A DNA stretch of 16,899 nt, from NCBI GenBank assembly GCA_004151065.3, contig NWUY0300028139.1, positions 34,709 through 51,607 on the forward strand, written 5' to 3'. Below, piece by piece: positions 1-10,914 of the stretch (its first letter is position 1; each line of letters begins with the position of its first letter). The translations under genes were made by a program, and so were the position numbers. This DNA is from Larix sibirica. Its lineage: Eukaryota; Streptophyta; Pinopsida; Pinales; Pinaceae. Below the pieces are notes generated by a model, which ran no database searches, had not been told where the DNA came from, and saw nothing but the letters and a program-made list of their open reading frames with translations.

Positions 1-81
1 GAGGGATTGGCCCAATCTCCACTCTAGCGCTTTGGGGTCTAAAAACCCACTTGGATGAAAGAAGGATAGCTACGAAAAGAA
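1..81. other. unassigned sequence left of the first long repeat
   Basis: This stretch has no counterpart to the left of the second repeat copy (before 5934), so it lies outside the repeat. I recognise no coding or regulatory signal in it. The purine-rich run just before 82 resembles the one before 5934, so the exact repeat edge is uncertain by a few bases. Confidence 0.4.
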
Positions 82-2795
82 AGAGGCTTTGGACCCCAAC
101 AAGCGAGTATGGATGACCTTACCCAAGTAGAGTAGTATTTCAACCAAGCAATATTAATCAAAGTACAACCATCAATTTCAATGCAGCCAATCAAACAATT
201 GTCTCACCCAACATATACCAAGAATAACAAGTCTACAAGGGGCCCTTGAGGTGGGATTCCATGGCTTCAACACTTAAGGTTCTAAGAAATTGATAATTCT
301 TGAAATGAAAAGGACCAAGCCATCCACGTGGCGATATCTCATATTTCTTTCATGAGCATGTCCCTTGGTCAACAAAATCGAAACTATCATATGATATATA
401 TAATAAATACCATTACTACGTACACAATATAAATCAATACATAGGTTTTCCTTGTTGCAGTGATAATTTTGTTTTAGAGAATTTATCCTTACTTTGCTTT
501 CTGTTTGTTTGGATGTTTTATCGCATGTTTTTTTTGTATTTTTTGAGTAGACCCCTTTAGGGCAAGCCACTTGAAAGTGATAAATCAATGCTAAAATCTA
601 TAAACAAACAATGCTGGTTCACTCCCCCTACTAAACTTCAAATTAACGTTAGTAGGTATGATGGCAGGGAGACCCAAGCTCTTGGCTATGTGCTCTTAGC
701 CTTCGACTCGAGTGTCACGACACTAAAAAAAAAGGAAAATAAATCTATTGCAACTAATCTACTCACAACAACCCAAGGAATAGGATTGAAGTCTTTTGTG
801 GGCAAGTAGAGTCGCCATGTGCGAAGAGAACATCAATCCATTCCTTGACCAGTTGGATGGAAATAAATCTTATATGCATAAAAAAATATGAATGATTTCA
901 AACAATGAAACTATTTCTGAAGAATTAAATGGTTGAAATGAAAGATGTACATGTGTGTGATTTTGTGTAATAGAGAATTGAAACAACTGCAAAGTGTGTG
1001 ATGGAACTTTCTAACTTAACCAAACAAAATAAACTGTATGAATGGAGGGGGGAATGGTTTTTACATGTCTATAAGGTTTTTTTTGCTTGCTATCATGTCG
1101 AATCCTTTGCCTCAAATAGGTCTTTAGATGGTTCCCTGCCACTTATAGTAACTAGGGCAACCGAGTGCTTTCCTAACAAGTCAAGAAATGTTTTTAGTAC
1201 ATATGTGTAACCTAATCCAATTTTTTTTAACAAAGAATCAACATGCAAAAGAGAAAATACAGCTGACAAAGTGGATGTCCCATAAGGGTAATCTAACCAA
1301 AATGGTCAGTTTACCTATATGGGACAACAAAAAAGAAATCAATTAAAAGCAAGGAGAATAGAAAATAGAAAGAACAATGAAATTGATCACTGTAACTAGT
1401 AAGGAGAGGGGTATTTATGGGTTGTTTTCATAGGATCCTAGACCTCATACCTACCCACAAAAGCCAACAAATACAACTCCTTTGAAAAAAATGCACAAAG
1501 AACACATAGACAAACAAGATGAAAATGTTAATAAACCAAAATAAGCAAGTCAAACCTAAGGAAACAATACAAGCAACCTAGCTAACCAATCCCTGAAAGG
1601 AGATAGCCAAAAAAATCACTACTACTATTGTCCCTCAACCTTTAATGATAATATACGTAATCCCAACAACTAAATGAAGACAAATGAGTACAACACCAAG
1701 AACTCCAAAGAGTCTTTGCCAACCCTTTCCATTTCTAAGCCACTTTGCCCCAAACTTCTTGAAATCAAAACGGGGTCATACGATGTAGAAATCAAGCAAG
1801 TGAGGGTTCGTTGGAAATGGATCAGAGCCAACTACAACATGGAAACTTTAAAAGTTTGATTCAGAATCTATGAATATCAATTTTTAATCCTTGAAATAAT
1901 ACCAACAAACAATTTCCCGAAAAGAGTCTTGAACTTAAGAAAGCTAGTTCATAACAACTGGGGATTGAAACCTGGTATTCTATATATCGTTGAAAAGGTC
2001 TCTCACTGTCCTGCATCACCATCATGCTTGCTTTTTCCTTTGGATCGTATTTTAGAAAAAAAAATGATCAAGAATTCGTGACAATGGAGTTTGGCCACAT
2101 AGGAGGTGTGCACTTTGTGCTCTTTGCGGACTAGGCAAACGAACTTGGAATTGAGCCAATTATGGCTCGTTGGAACGATTTTCTTGAGCTCTGCAAGGTA
2201 CAAGTTCTATTGTTTCATCATAATGAACAAAATCCATTTTATTTTCTATGAAAGACCATGTCCACCAGGAGCTCATCCAATGACTAGTGAAAGGGAACAA
2301 CGTTGGAATTTTTGCAAACTAGGTCTATTTCTCATGAAATCTTAACTGATAAGACTTGACATAGGAAATTGTGGTATAATAGGGTTTTATGAATTAGAAA
2401 TAATCCCAAGAGGGCCTCCTTTGAGGACAAAAAATGATGGTCCCAAAATAACTTAAACAAGGCCAAATTTAGCCCAATTGTGTGTCGATAAAGTATTGAT
2501 GGGCATTGTGGCATGAATGACTATTATGAAGGTGTATCAGGCATGATATAAGGCTCAATAAAACTGTAAACATGAAACATTTTTACCCATACTAACCCAT
2601 ATTTGATACACAAGGGACTGACCAAAATGAAACTCTAGCTCTGATACTAACTTGGATTGAAGCCAAGTGACTTGAAATTGATGCTTGATAATTGTGTATT
2701 GTCTGATAAGTCATCATGCATTAAAATAACCAATGAACATGAAACTATGATAATCATTAACAAGGGAAAGGGTCATACTGACTATGATCCATGCA
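82..2795 (-). mobile_element. long direct repeat copy 1: LTR edge and leader of a minus-strand LTR retroelement
   Basis: This block of about 2.7 kb aligns along its whole length with 5934-7603 joined to 9604-10692. By eye, well-kept stretches (for example near 960-1036 against 6838-6914) are about nine-tenths identical, with mostly transition differences. Other parts are less alike. No reading frame is conserved between the copies, so the short ORFs inside are probably chance. The right end carries a minus-strand primer-binding-site match at 2638-2649, which suggests that, read on the minus strand, the block is an LTR end (2795-2653), a primer site, then a leader of about 2.5 kb. The repeat itself is seen directly. 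The retroelement-leader reading is inference. It could instead be an independent dispersed repeat. Confidence 0.65.
2638..2649 (-). promoter_or_regulatory. tRNA-iMet primer-binding-site-like sequence
   Basis: The plus strand reads GCTCTGATACTA, which differs by one transition from the 3' end of plant initiator-Met tRNA (GCTCTGATACCA). The minus strand is therefore a primer-binding site with one mismatch. Three bases further right (2653) a TG begins, as expected for the LTR edge of a minus-strand element. The aligned site in copy 2 is at 10532-10543 and is more decayed. Established: many plant LTR retroelements prime on this tRNA. Inferred: that this is such a site. Confidence 0.55.
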
Positions 2796-3654
2796 GCCTT
2801 CTTTAATTGGAACTGGGCATTGGAAAGCTACTAGGAGCAACCCTTGTCCATATTTAGGGAGATAAATTTGTGAAACATCATTTTGATCCCAAAAAAGGTT
2901 TTTGGGTCAACATTCTTGGTGTCGGAGGGGAAATTTTTTCCAAGGTATGTCAAACAATGGGATCTCCCACGTGACAGGTGGGAATACTCGGTAAAAGTTA
3001 TAACTTTTGAAGTAAGCGAGGTGGGTAAGGGGGAGTAAAATTTATCATAGTATAAGGACCATTTTCACATTAGGGGTAAACTGAAGAATGAAAGTGGTAC
3101 AATAGAAGCACACAAAAGAAATTTTACTGAGATTCACAAAGTAAAGAAGAAAAGGAATAATGACCCAAGTTTTGTTGAGCGATGTGGCCCAGGTGACACG
3201 GGTACCTCATTGAGGTTTATGGCTTAACTATGAAAGTCGAGGCTTAAGGCGAGCATTGGCTCAACACAAAGTCTTATGCATGCCTTTAATTCTCAACACA
3301 CAAACAAGCAAATGAGAGTCTTTTGCAATCAGTGATTTACTAGAGAAATAAACTAGCAATCAAACCGATCAACAAAGGGGGTAAAGAAACATGGAAAATG
3401 TTTGCAGAAGATGTGGTAATATATCAAAACTCTCAAATGTTTGTACTTGGTAAGTGAGAATAAAGATGTTTGGGGATCGTCACATCACAAATTTTTGGTG
3501 AAGAACAGTTATAGTCATGCATTTATGTTAGCCATCGTGCCTTCATGTTTCCACTTCATCAAGCAACATCACACTAATATCCTTAACATTGACTTATTGG
3601 CTTCCATCTAATAACAATCGATATCAATCATATTCATAGTGATACTAAGCAACA
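2653..3654 (-). mobile_element. putative LTR of a minus-strand Ty3/gypsy element
   Basis: The proposed LTR starts with TG right after the primer-site match and ends with CA at 3653-3654. Next to that is a pyrimidine tract (polypurine on the minus strand), and about 280 bp further right is the stop codon of a Ty3/gypsy pol. This is the order expected for pol, polypurine tract, LTR, primer site on the minus strand, and about 1 kb is an ordinary LTR length. Only its first 143 bp recur in copy 2 (10547-10692), so the other end rests on TG/CA and the tract alone. No coding sequence is visible. A different right boundary is possible. Confidence 0.4.
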
Positions 3655-3664
3655 CTTTTCTCCT
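3655..3664 (-). promoter_or_regulatory. candidate polypurine tract
   Basis: On the minus strand this reads AGGAGAAAAG, directly followed by TG of the proposed LTR. It lies downstream of the pol stop codon, the usual place for the plus-strand primer of a Ty3/gypsy element. The match is short, and similar tracts arise by chance in AT-rich DNA. Confidence 0.35.
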
Positions 3665-3947
3665 AGGAAAAGTACTTGGGAAAGTATTCCTAGGGTAATC
3701 TCTTTCAATCAACAACATGGTAATAAGAAACTACTTTTCACGCTAAAATCAAGCAAGACAAAACCCAAGGAGAAGGAGGAAGTCCATGGCACTAAAATGT
3801 AAAATCCAAATATTGAAAGGAAATAAAAACAACCTACACTCAAAACTAAAACGAAACAAACCAAAAGCTCAAAATTGAAGTGAAGCAAGATATATACAAG
3901 CAGTAAACTAAATTTAGGTGGCATATGTACAAAAAGGACAAGGTCTC

Positions 3948-5932
3948 TCAGGTGTAAAATAACTTTAGGTGCCGACCATTCAGTGTGAATTGTAGTGGCT
4001 TGCCATCCGAGGTTTTCAATCTAAAACCATTCGTTCCTAAAACCTCATAAATTGTGTAATGACCTAACCACAATGAATAAAACTATGGTGTTTGGATGGG
4101 GCCTCATGTGCTTTGTCCCATAGTAAGACATCATCTCCTACTTTGTAATTTACCACCATGGCTCTCTTATCGACTGAATGTTTGATGATGTCTTTTTTGT
4201 TCTAGAGGTGTTTGAATGCATTTTTTTAATCTCCTCTAGTTCAACCAAGGTATATAAACAATGTTGCAAAGGTTGGAAATCAATTTCTGCCTCAACAATA
4301 GCCAACCTCAAGGCTGGAATTTGTAAGTGGATAGCAAAATAACAAGAGTTCCATATGCTAGAGTGTAGGCACTTTGGCATGTAGTTGTCTTAGGTGTAAT
4401 TATATTAACCCTTAAAGAAAAGTTTAGTTTTGTGTGCCAGTCTCGCTTGTTGTATTTGATTGTTCTCTTAAGGATTTGAATCAAATTTTCATTTGTTGAT
4501 TCGGCCAATCCATTAGCCTGAGGATAATAAGTGGAGGACTAGACAAGTTGAATACCATACATGACACCAAGTTGAAGAATGACATCACACATGAAAGTTG
4601 TTTCATTATCAGTTAATATTTCAGTAGGGGTGCCAACACGAGACAAAATGTTAAGCTCGATAAATTTCACCACTTGTTGTTTAGTGGAGTTCCTAAGCGC
4701 AATTGCTTATACCCACTTTGTGAAGTAGTTAATGGCAACTAATATGAATATGTGACTTGACCTAGAAGGTGGGAAAATCGGCCCAATGAAATCCATACCC
4801 CATCTTGTAAACAAAAAATGTACTTCAATGGGTTTAAGAGGTATGGTTGCTAACCTTTGCTTCCTAGTGAAGCGTTAGAAATCCTCACGCTTTCAAACTA
4901 GTAAATGGACATCTTAATGAAGAGATGGACTATAATAACCTACATGCAAAACTTTTGTTGTTGTAGTTTTGGCTGAAAAGTGACCTTCACAAACCCTATA
5001 ATGACATTGTTCAAGTGTCATTTGAGATTGATCAAAAGTAAGTCAACATGAGAACACACCGTCAAGGTTTTTCCTATAAAGGGTTCGGTCTCGTAAAACA
5101 TATCAGACAACTTGTAAGCAAAGTGTTCGCTTGGATTTGGCATCCATGTCCGATGGACACACACCATTGATTAAAATGTAGACAATTGGTTCAAACCATG
5201 GTTGTGTGGACAACTTAGTTTCATTAGCCATTTCTTCGTAGTCGATCAAATCTTCTACTTGCGAGGCGTGGGATTTAGTTAGCAATCCAACCAATCTTAT
5301 TCCCCTTATGGTTTTTGTTGGTTTAATGTCTAAGTCATATTCTTGCATGCACATAATCCATTTGGACCATTTGCTATGCAGCTTGGTTTGGTTCAAAGCA
5401 ATGACCAAGAGGGATGTAGGTGCAAAAACCTGAACTTTGTGACCTTGGATGTAATGTCAAAACAATTTCAAGGTTTTATATAAAGAATATCCATGTTTCT
5501 CAAGCTGGAAATAATTCAGTTGTTGTGTCTTTAAATTTTGGTTCATGAAAGCAATTGGCCTAAGGTTTTCTTCGTTATCTTTATACAATAAAATTGCAGA
5601 AATGGTCTCCTCTAATGAATTAGTACATATGATAAAGTCTTTGGATTGGTCATAACTAATCAATAGAGGTGCATAAGAAATAGTAAGTTTAATATACTTG
5701 AAAGTATTGTGTGTAGGAGGGTGCCATTTAAACTTAATATCCTTCTTCATTAGTTGATTTAGAGGTTTGACAACTTTAGCAAAATTAGTAATGCAGCACC
5801 TTGGGAAATTTATATTCTCAAAGAAAGATTACATATCCTTCTTGTTGGTAGGTAAAGGCAGGATTTTGATTTCAATCATCCTCTCAGGATCAATTTTGAC
5901 ACCCTCACGAGACACAATGCTACCTGTGAAAA
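3948..5932 (-). pseudogene. Ty3/gypsy pol remnant 1 (RT thumb, RNase H, integrase)
   Basis: In life this would be the C-terminal part of the polyprotein that copies and inserts the element. The minus strand opens at 5932 in the RT thumb (SIVSREGVKIDP), with no catalytic RT motif or gag/protease upstream. RNase H follows (5750-5110), with Asn where the first catalytic Asp is expected (CTNSLEE). The integrase zinc region (about 4995-4860) keeps its His pair but has lost both Cys. The integrase core has GMDFIGP (4799-4779), LTDN (4616-4605) and GLAES (4511-4497). The three acidic codons are 4793-4791, 4610-4608 and 4502-4500, giving D,D-35-E spacing. The C-terminal part includes VGDDVLLWDKAHEAP and NGRHLKLFYT, ending at a TGA (3950-3948). 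Most of the stretch to about 4325 stays in one frame with around nine stops. Frameshifts lie near 4325 and 4050. It cannot encode a functional protein. Confidence 0.9.
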
Positions 5933-5933
5933 T

Positions 5934-7603
5934 AAAGAGGCCCAGGACCCCCCCCCCTCCTGAAAGAGTATGGCTAAGATTACCCAAGCAGAGTAATGTT
6001 TCAACCAAGGAACGCTAATCAACATACAACCATCGATTTCAATGTGACCAATCGAATAAGGGACTCATTGAATAGATACCAAGAAAAACAAGCTTATGAG
6101 GGGCCCCCAAGGGGAATTCCCTGGTTTCGACTCTTAAGGTTCTAATAAATTGACAATGCTTGAAATGAAAAGGACCAAGCCATCCATGTGGTGAGATCAC
6201 ATCTTGCTTTCACAAGCGTGTCCCTTGGTCAGCAAAATTAAAACTAGCCTATGATATATATAATAAATACCATTAGTACTTACATACATATAGACAAATA
6301 CACATATTTTCCCTATTGCAATGATAGTTTTGTTTTGGGTAATTTATCCCTACTTTGATTTCTTTGTATTTGGATGTTTTATGACATGTTTTTTTTGTTT
6401 TGTCTCTTTTGTGTAAGCCCATTTAGGGGTGGACACCTGAAAATGATAAATCAATGTTAAAATCTATAGACAAACAATGTCAATTCACCCTCCCTACTTT
6501 ACTTGGCATTAAGCTCAGTAGGTATGATGGCAGGGAGACCCAACCATCACCCAATCTCTAGGTTATGCGCTTTTAGCCTTCGACTCGAGTGTCGTGACAC
6601 TAAAAAAAGAAGGAAAGTAAATAGAGTGAAACTAATCTATTCACAACAACCCAAGGAATGAGATTGAAGTCTTTTGAGGGAAAGCATAGCCACCATGTGT
6701 GAAAATAACATCAATTGGTTTCTTGATTAGTGGGCTGGAAATGGAATTTTATATACATAAAATAAAATGTGAATGATATCTAGCAGTGAAACTATTTTTG
6801 AAAATTAAATGGCTTAAATGAAACATGTACATGCGTGTCATTTTGTGTAATAGAGAGTTGAAACAACCGTGAGGTGTGTGATGGAATTTTCTAACTTAAC
6901 CAAACAAAATAAATTGGAAAAATGGAGCGGGAAAAGGCTTTTTATATGGTTGTAAGGTTTTTTGTTTGCTTGCTAGCCTACTGGCTCCTTTGCCTCAAAT
7001 AGGTATTTGAATGGTTCCCGGCCACGCAGAGGAAGCACTTGGGGCAACCAGATGCTTTCCTGACAAGTCAACAATTTTTGTTAGTACATATGTGTAAAGT
7101 AAACCAATATTTTTTAACAAAGAATAAATGCACAAAAGAGAAAATACAACCAAGAGAGTCGTTGTCCCGGAAGGGTAATCTGACCAAAATGGTTAATTTA
7201 CCTATATAGGACAACAAAAAGAAATCAAGTAAAATCAAGGAGAACATAAAATAGAAAGAACTAGGAAATTGATAACTATAACTAGCAAGGATAAGGGTAT
7301 TTATGGGTTGTTTTGATAGGCTCTTGATCTCCTAGCTACCAACTAAATTCAACAAATACAGTTCCTTCAAAGAACCTACACAAAGAACACATAAACAAAC
7401 AAAATGAAATTGTTAGTAAACTAAAATAAGCAAGTCAAACCCAAGGAAATAATACAAGCAACCTAGCTAACCAATCCCTCAAAGGAGATAGCCAATGTTT
7501 AATCAACTACTACTACAATCCCTTGACCCTTAACAAGCATATATGCAATCTTAATAGCTAAACGAGGACAAGTGAGTACAACACTAAGAACTCTGGAGAA
7601 AAA
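5934..7603 (-). mobile_element. long direct repeat copy 2, left part
   Basis: This is the counterpart of 82-1710: shared blocks run in the same order from the purine-rich start to the sequence around GAGTACAACAC. A run of ten C (5948-5957) near the start is absent from copy 1. Immediately left of it is the cut end of pol remnant 1. Homology to copy 1 stops at about 7603 and resumes at 9604. No coding sequence is visible. The edge position is good to about 10 bases. Confidence 0.8.
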
Positions 7604-9603
7604 CCAATAGAGCTTATATGTCGTTTCAAAAAGTAGTCCATATTAAAAGGCCTTCCTGTTATTTATAAGAGAGGAGGAAGCCTGGGGTTAGGTCACAAGA
7701 CACTTGTAACTTTTGGAAAAGTGACAAGTGGATCATCCAAAAATCTTTTATCTTTTCTAAAAAAGGAAAATCAAATATGATTTTAATTCCAGTTTAATTA
7801 CAATATTTTGAAAAGTAAAACATTCGACCAAGAGAAATTTGGGAAAGTGACAAAAAGTCCCCACGTCACCAATATTTTCTTCTTGGAATTTGTGCCTTCA
7901 AATGGAATTGGTTTTCATTTTCACTCTTTTGTTGTTGGAACTTGAGGTGACTTTTAGTGTCCAAGTGGTCATCAATGGCTTTTGGATTGACCATGAAGGC
8001 AAGGCCATATGTGGGTAGATATTGACTTTGCTTTGGAGGGAAATAGGATCTTGTCATTGGTTTCCAAAAGAAATTAAATGCCGATTGTCGAGCAAATTTT
8101 CATCCCCTTGCATGCATATAATGCATCAAGGGAAAAATTACCTTTCATTTTGCCCAAATCGGGCTCAAATTGAGCGATATTTGCCTCGGAAAAGCGTTGG
8201 CCAAATGTTGGTTTGGGGTTGAATCAACAAATTGAGGGAAAATACTAAAATATGAATGCAATTGATACATTTTGGCTTATGTTAATGATGATCATGGATG
8301 TAGGTGATAGATCTCCTCTTGATTGAAAGAATTTGTCCCTTAATGTGCCCAATTTTGCCTCTTCTAGGTATTAATTCCAAGGTTGAACATAGCTCTATTC
8401 ACTCTCGGGAATTTGATTGTAAACAATGCTTAATTTCTAATAAAAGTGCCTATAGATACATGCTACACTATATCACAATCGTTTGGGCTCTTTCTGGGTG
8501 AAATTTTGACCCCTTATGGGGCAGTTATGACAATTTCTATTCATAGATTTTGTCAAACACTTAGTACACAACTACCTTTAGCTATTGAATTTTTTAGAGA
8601 ATTCCATCACGAATAACATGTAAGTAACATGGAATTCTAAAAACATAACCACACCCAAAAAATCCAAGCAAGAAAACAACACCCGTAGGGTTACCTATGC
8701 TTTTCAAAAAATGCCCAAATCATGGAATTCCACTCCGCAAACAAATATTTTGGACTGAAAATGGGGGTTATAGGTTCATATGGTACAAATCACCCCAGAT
8801 GTTGATCTAAATCTAAATAAAGACACCTAGGGACGTGATTCCTTAAAACAACAAATTAATAACTTGATATTAACTCAGTCAAAGGATTTGAAAAACCCTT
8901 GGCATCCAAATCACTGATTAAAGAAAGGAATAAACCAGATTTAAAGAAATTGTTGTAGGAAGCGTATATGAACCCTTACCCACTCAGTTGATTCTCCATA
9001 TAAACCACATAATCCATCTCATACTCAAATTGATCAATAAAACTAAATACTCCCATCCTCTTAACTATACATCTGAAAAACAAAACCATGAAAATTTGAG
9101 CCCCAATCACAACCAACCTTTGAATCACGAACCAAAGCAAATAATGCAATTTATGAGATAAATCAACCACAAAAACTTATCTATGCATGTAAAATCAATG
9201 AATTGGGTACTTGCGTATGTTGCCCTATGAAATCCCCCACCTCCATGACCTCCACTATTGCAAAATATCCACTCTGCAAAACTTCCACTACTGCAAAATT
9301 TAGGGGTGAATGAATGAACTGGAAGTGAAGGGGGAAAGACCCCAAGTTGGAATTTCATTGGAGGGGGTGTGTAGCACCCTTTTGTTGACTTGATATGCAT
9401 GTCGAGATCTCAACAACGTTTTCCTTCCACCCCCTTCACAACTCGATGACTATGAATTTTGGTTAGTGGAGGGTCCTTGAGCCATTCACTTGGTGAGAGG
9501 TTTCAAGTTCAAACCTTCCCACCTCCATAACTTTTACTAAACCCCCCAACCCAAAATTTTAATTTTTTTTATAATTCTAATTTATTTATTTTAATTTGTG
9601 TCT
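7604..9603. mobile_element. about 2-kb insertion of unknown type splitting repeat copy 2
   Basis: Copy 1 runs straight across the point (about 1705-1720) where copy 2 is interrupted, so this block was probably inserted into copy 2, or lost from copy 1. I see no terminal inverted repeats, LTRs or recognisable protein. Possible short duplicated bases at the edges (TCTGGAG at 7595 against TCTAAAG at 9601) are imperfect. The last 150 bp contain a tRNA-derived SINE-like stretch. A minus-strand open frame of 91 codons (9400-9125) is discussed among the findings. The rest is AT-rich with no identifiable feature. Confidence 0.5.
9452..9603 (+). mobile_element. tRNA-derived SINE-like sequence
   Basis: A box-A-like TGGTTAGTGG (9460-9469) is followed about 38 bp later by a box-B-like GTTCAAACC (9507-9515), the two internal Pol III promoter elements of tRNAs and SINEs. 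The box A lacks one base of its variable part. An AT-rich tail follows (9545-9600). No anticodon stem or full cloverleaf is apparent, so it is not a tRNA gene. The tail ends where repeat copy 2 resumes. The boundaries are approximate. Confidence 0.4.
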
Positions 9604-10692
9604 AAAGTGCCTTTGCCAACGCAACCCTCACCATTTCTAAGCCACTTTGCCCCAAACTTCTTGAAATCAAAACGAGGTGATATGGTGTCATGATCAAGCA
9701 AATGAGGGCTCTTTGGAAAGGTATTAGAGCTAAATACAACATGGAAACTTTGATTTATATTCCAACGATATCAATTTTTAAACCCTTAACTACTGCCACC
9801 AAACAACTGCTCGAAAAGAGTCTTAAACTTATGAAAGCTTGTTCTCAACAACAAAGGGTCAAAACATGGCAATCTATATATATTTAGAAAGGTATCGCAA
9901 TGTTCTGCATCACCACTACGCCTAATTTTTTCTTTGGCTCATATTTTATAACATAATTTGATCAAGAAGCTATGATAGTGGAATTTGGCCACTTAGGACG
10001 TGTGGACTTTGTGCTCTTTGTATAATAGGCAAACAAAGTTTGAATCGAGCCAATGATGGCTCATTGGAAAGATTTTCTTGATGCTTACAAGGTAAAAATT
10101 TTGTCCTTTTCTCACAATGAATGAAAACCATTTTATTTTCTATGAAAGATCATGCCAATCGGGAGCTCATCCAGTTACTAGTGAAAGGGTCCAACTTTGG
10201 AATTTTTGCAAATTGGACCTACTTCTCATGAAATCTTAAATCATGAGCCTTAAAATAAGAATTTATGTTGTAGGAGGGTTTAAAAAATTAGAAGTAATTC
10301 CAGGAGGGGCTCTCCCGAGGCTAAAAAATGATGGTTTCGAAACATGTCAAACAAGGCCGAATGCAGTGCAATTGTATGCAGACAAAGTACTAATGTGCAT
10401 TGTGGCCTGAATGACTATTATGAAGGTGTATCGAAGATGATAGAAGGCTAGATAAAACTATAAACATTAAATCCTTTTAGCTCTACTAACCTGGACTTGA
10501 TGAACAAGGCCCTGATCAAAATGAAACTTCAACTCTGAAATTGACTTGGATTGAGCCCAAGTGACTTGAAACCAATGCCTGATACTCTTATGGTGTTTGA
10601 TAATTCATCATGTATTGAAAGAACCAATGAACATAAACCTCTTATACTCCTTGATAAGGGAAAGGGTCATGATGACTGCGATCCTTGCACTA
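9604..10692 (-). mobile_element. long direct repeat copy 2, right part
   Basis: This is the counterpart of about 1711-2795, starting with the CTTTGCCAAC block and ending at the GATCC shared by both copies. Read on the minus strand it holds an LTR edge (10692-10547), a decayed primer site (10543-10532) and a leader. Beyond 10692 the two copies share nothing, so the LTR here is truncated or interrupted. The plus-strand ORFs in this stretch are not conserved with copy 1 and are probably chance. Confidence 0.75.
10532..10543 (-). promoter_or_regulatory. decayed primer-binding-site counterpart in copy 2
   Basis: The plus strand reads ACTCTGAAATTG, aligned base for base with the iMet-like site at 2638-2649. 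It is followed by the same spacer ACT and the same TGGATTGA LTR start (10547). Alone it would not be recognisable. Its identity rests on the alignment to copy 1. Confidence 0.4.
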
Positions 10693-10717
10693 TGATATTT
10701 CCTTGCACTGTGATAAT
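10682..10717 (+). repeat. 18-bp tandem duplication at the repeat edge
   Basis: TCCTTGCACTATGATATT (10682-10699) is followed by TCCTTGCACTGTGATAAT (10700-10717). It falls exactly where homology between the two long repeat copies ends. Confidence 0.7.
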
Positions 10718-10914
10718 TCAACTCACATGGTCTCTATATCTCTTTCTAACTAAATAATCATACTAGTTAGCCTCGAATAAATGAAGTCACTACATATTTA
10801 TAAGCATTGAGGGGTGATCAAATCTAGCCATGTCAAGGGTCATCTTTGACCAAGTCTTCCAATTTAACTCCACAAATTCTATTTTTAAGTTGGGGCTCTC
10901 CTATCTATTTTTTC
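10718..10914. other. unassigned sequence between repeat copy 2 and pol remnant 2
   Basis: There is no homology to the sequence right of repeat copy 1 and no recognisable protein motif on either strand. It may be the decayed continuation of pol remnant 2 (integrase core expected here on the minus strand), but I could not see the catalytic motifs. Confidence 0.3.

Noticed and set aside
588-809. ORFs inside the long repeats (such as 588-809, 998-1210, 2106-2345 and 10551-10757)
   Set aside because: The two repeat copies do not preserve these frames, so selection on a protein is unlikely.
3709-3924. Minus-strand hydrophobic ORF of 71 codons after pol
   Set aside because: It lies between the pol stop (3948) and the candidate polypurine tract, is explained by A-rich plus-strand composition, and has no recognisable family. 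A retroviral-envelope-like reading is not supported.
4150-5932. A complete, active LTR retrotransposon
   Set aside because: Gag, protease and the RT catalytic core are missing, and stops and frameshifts run through the rest.
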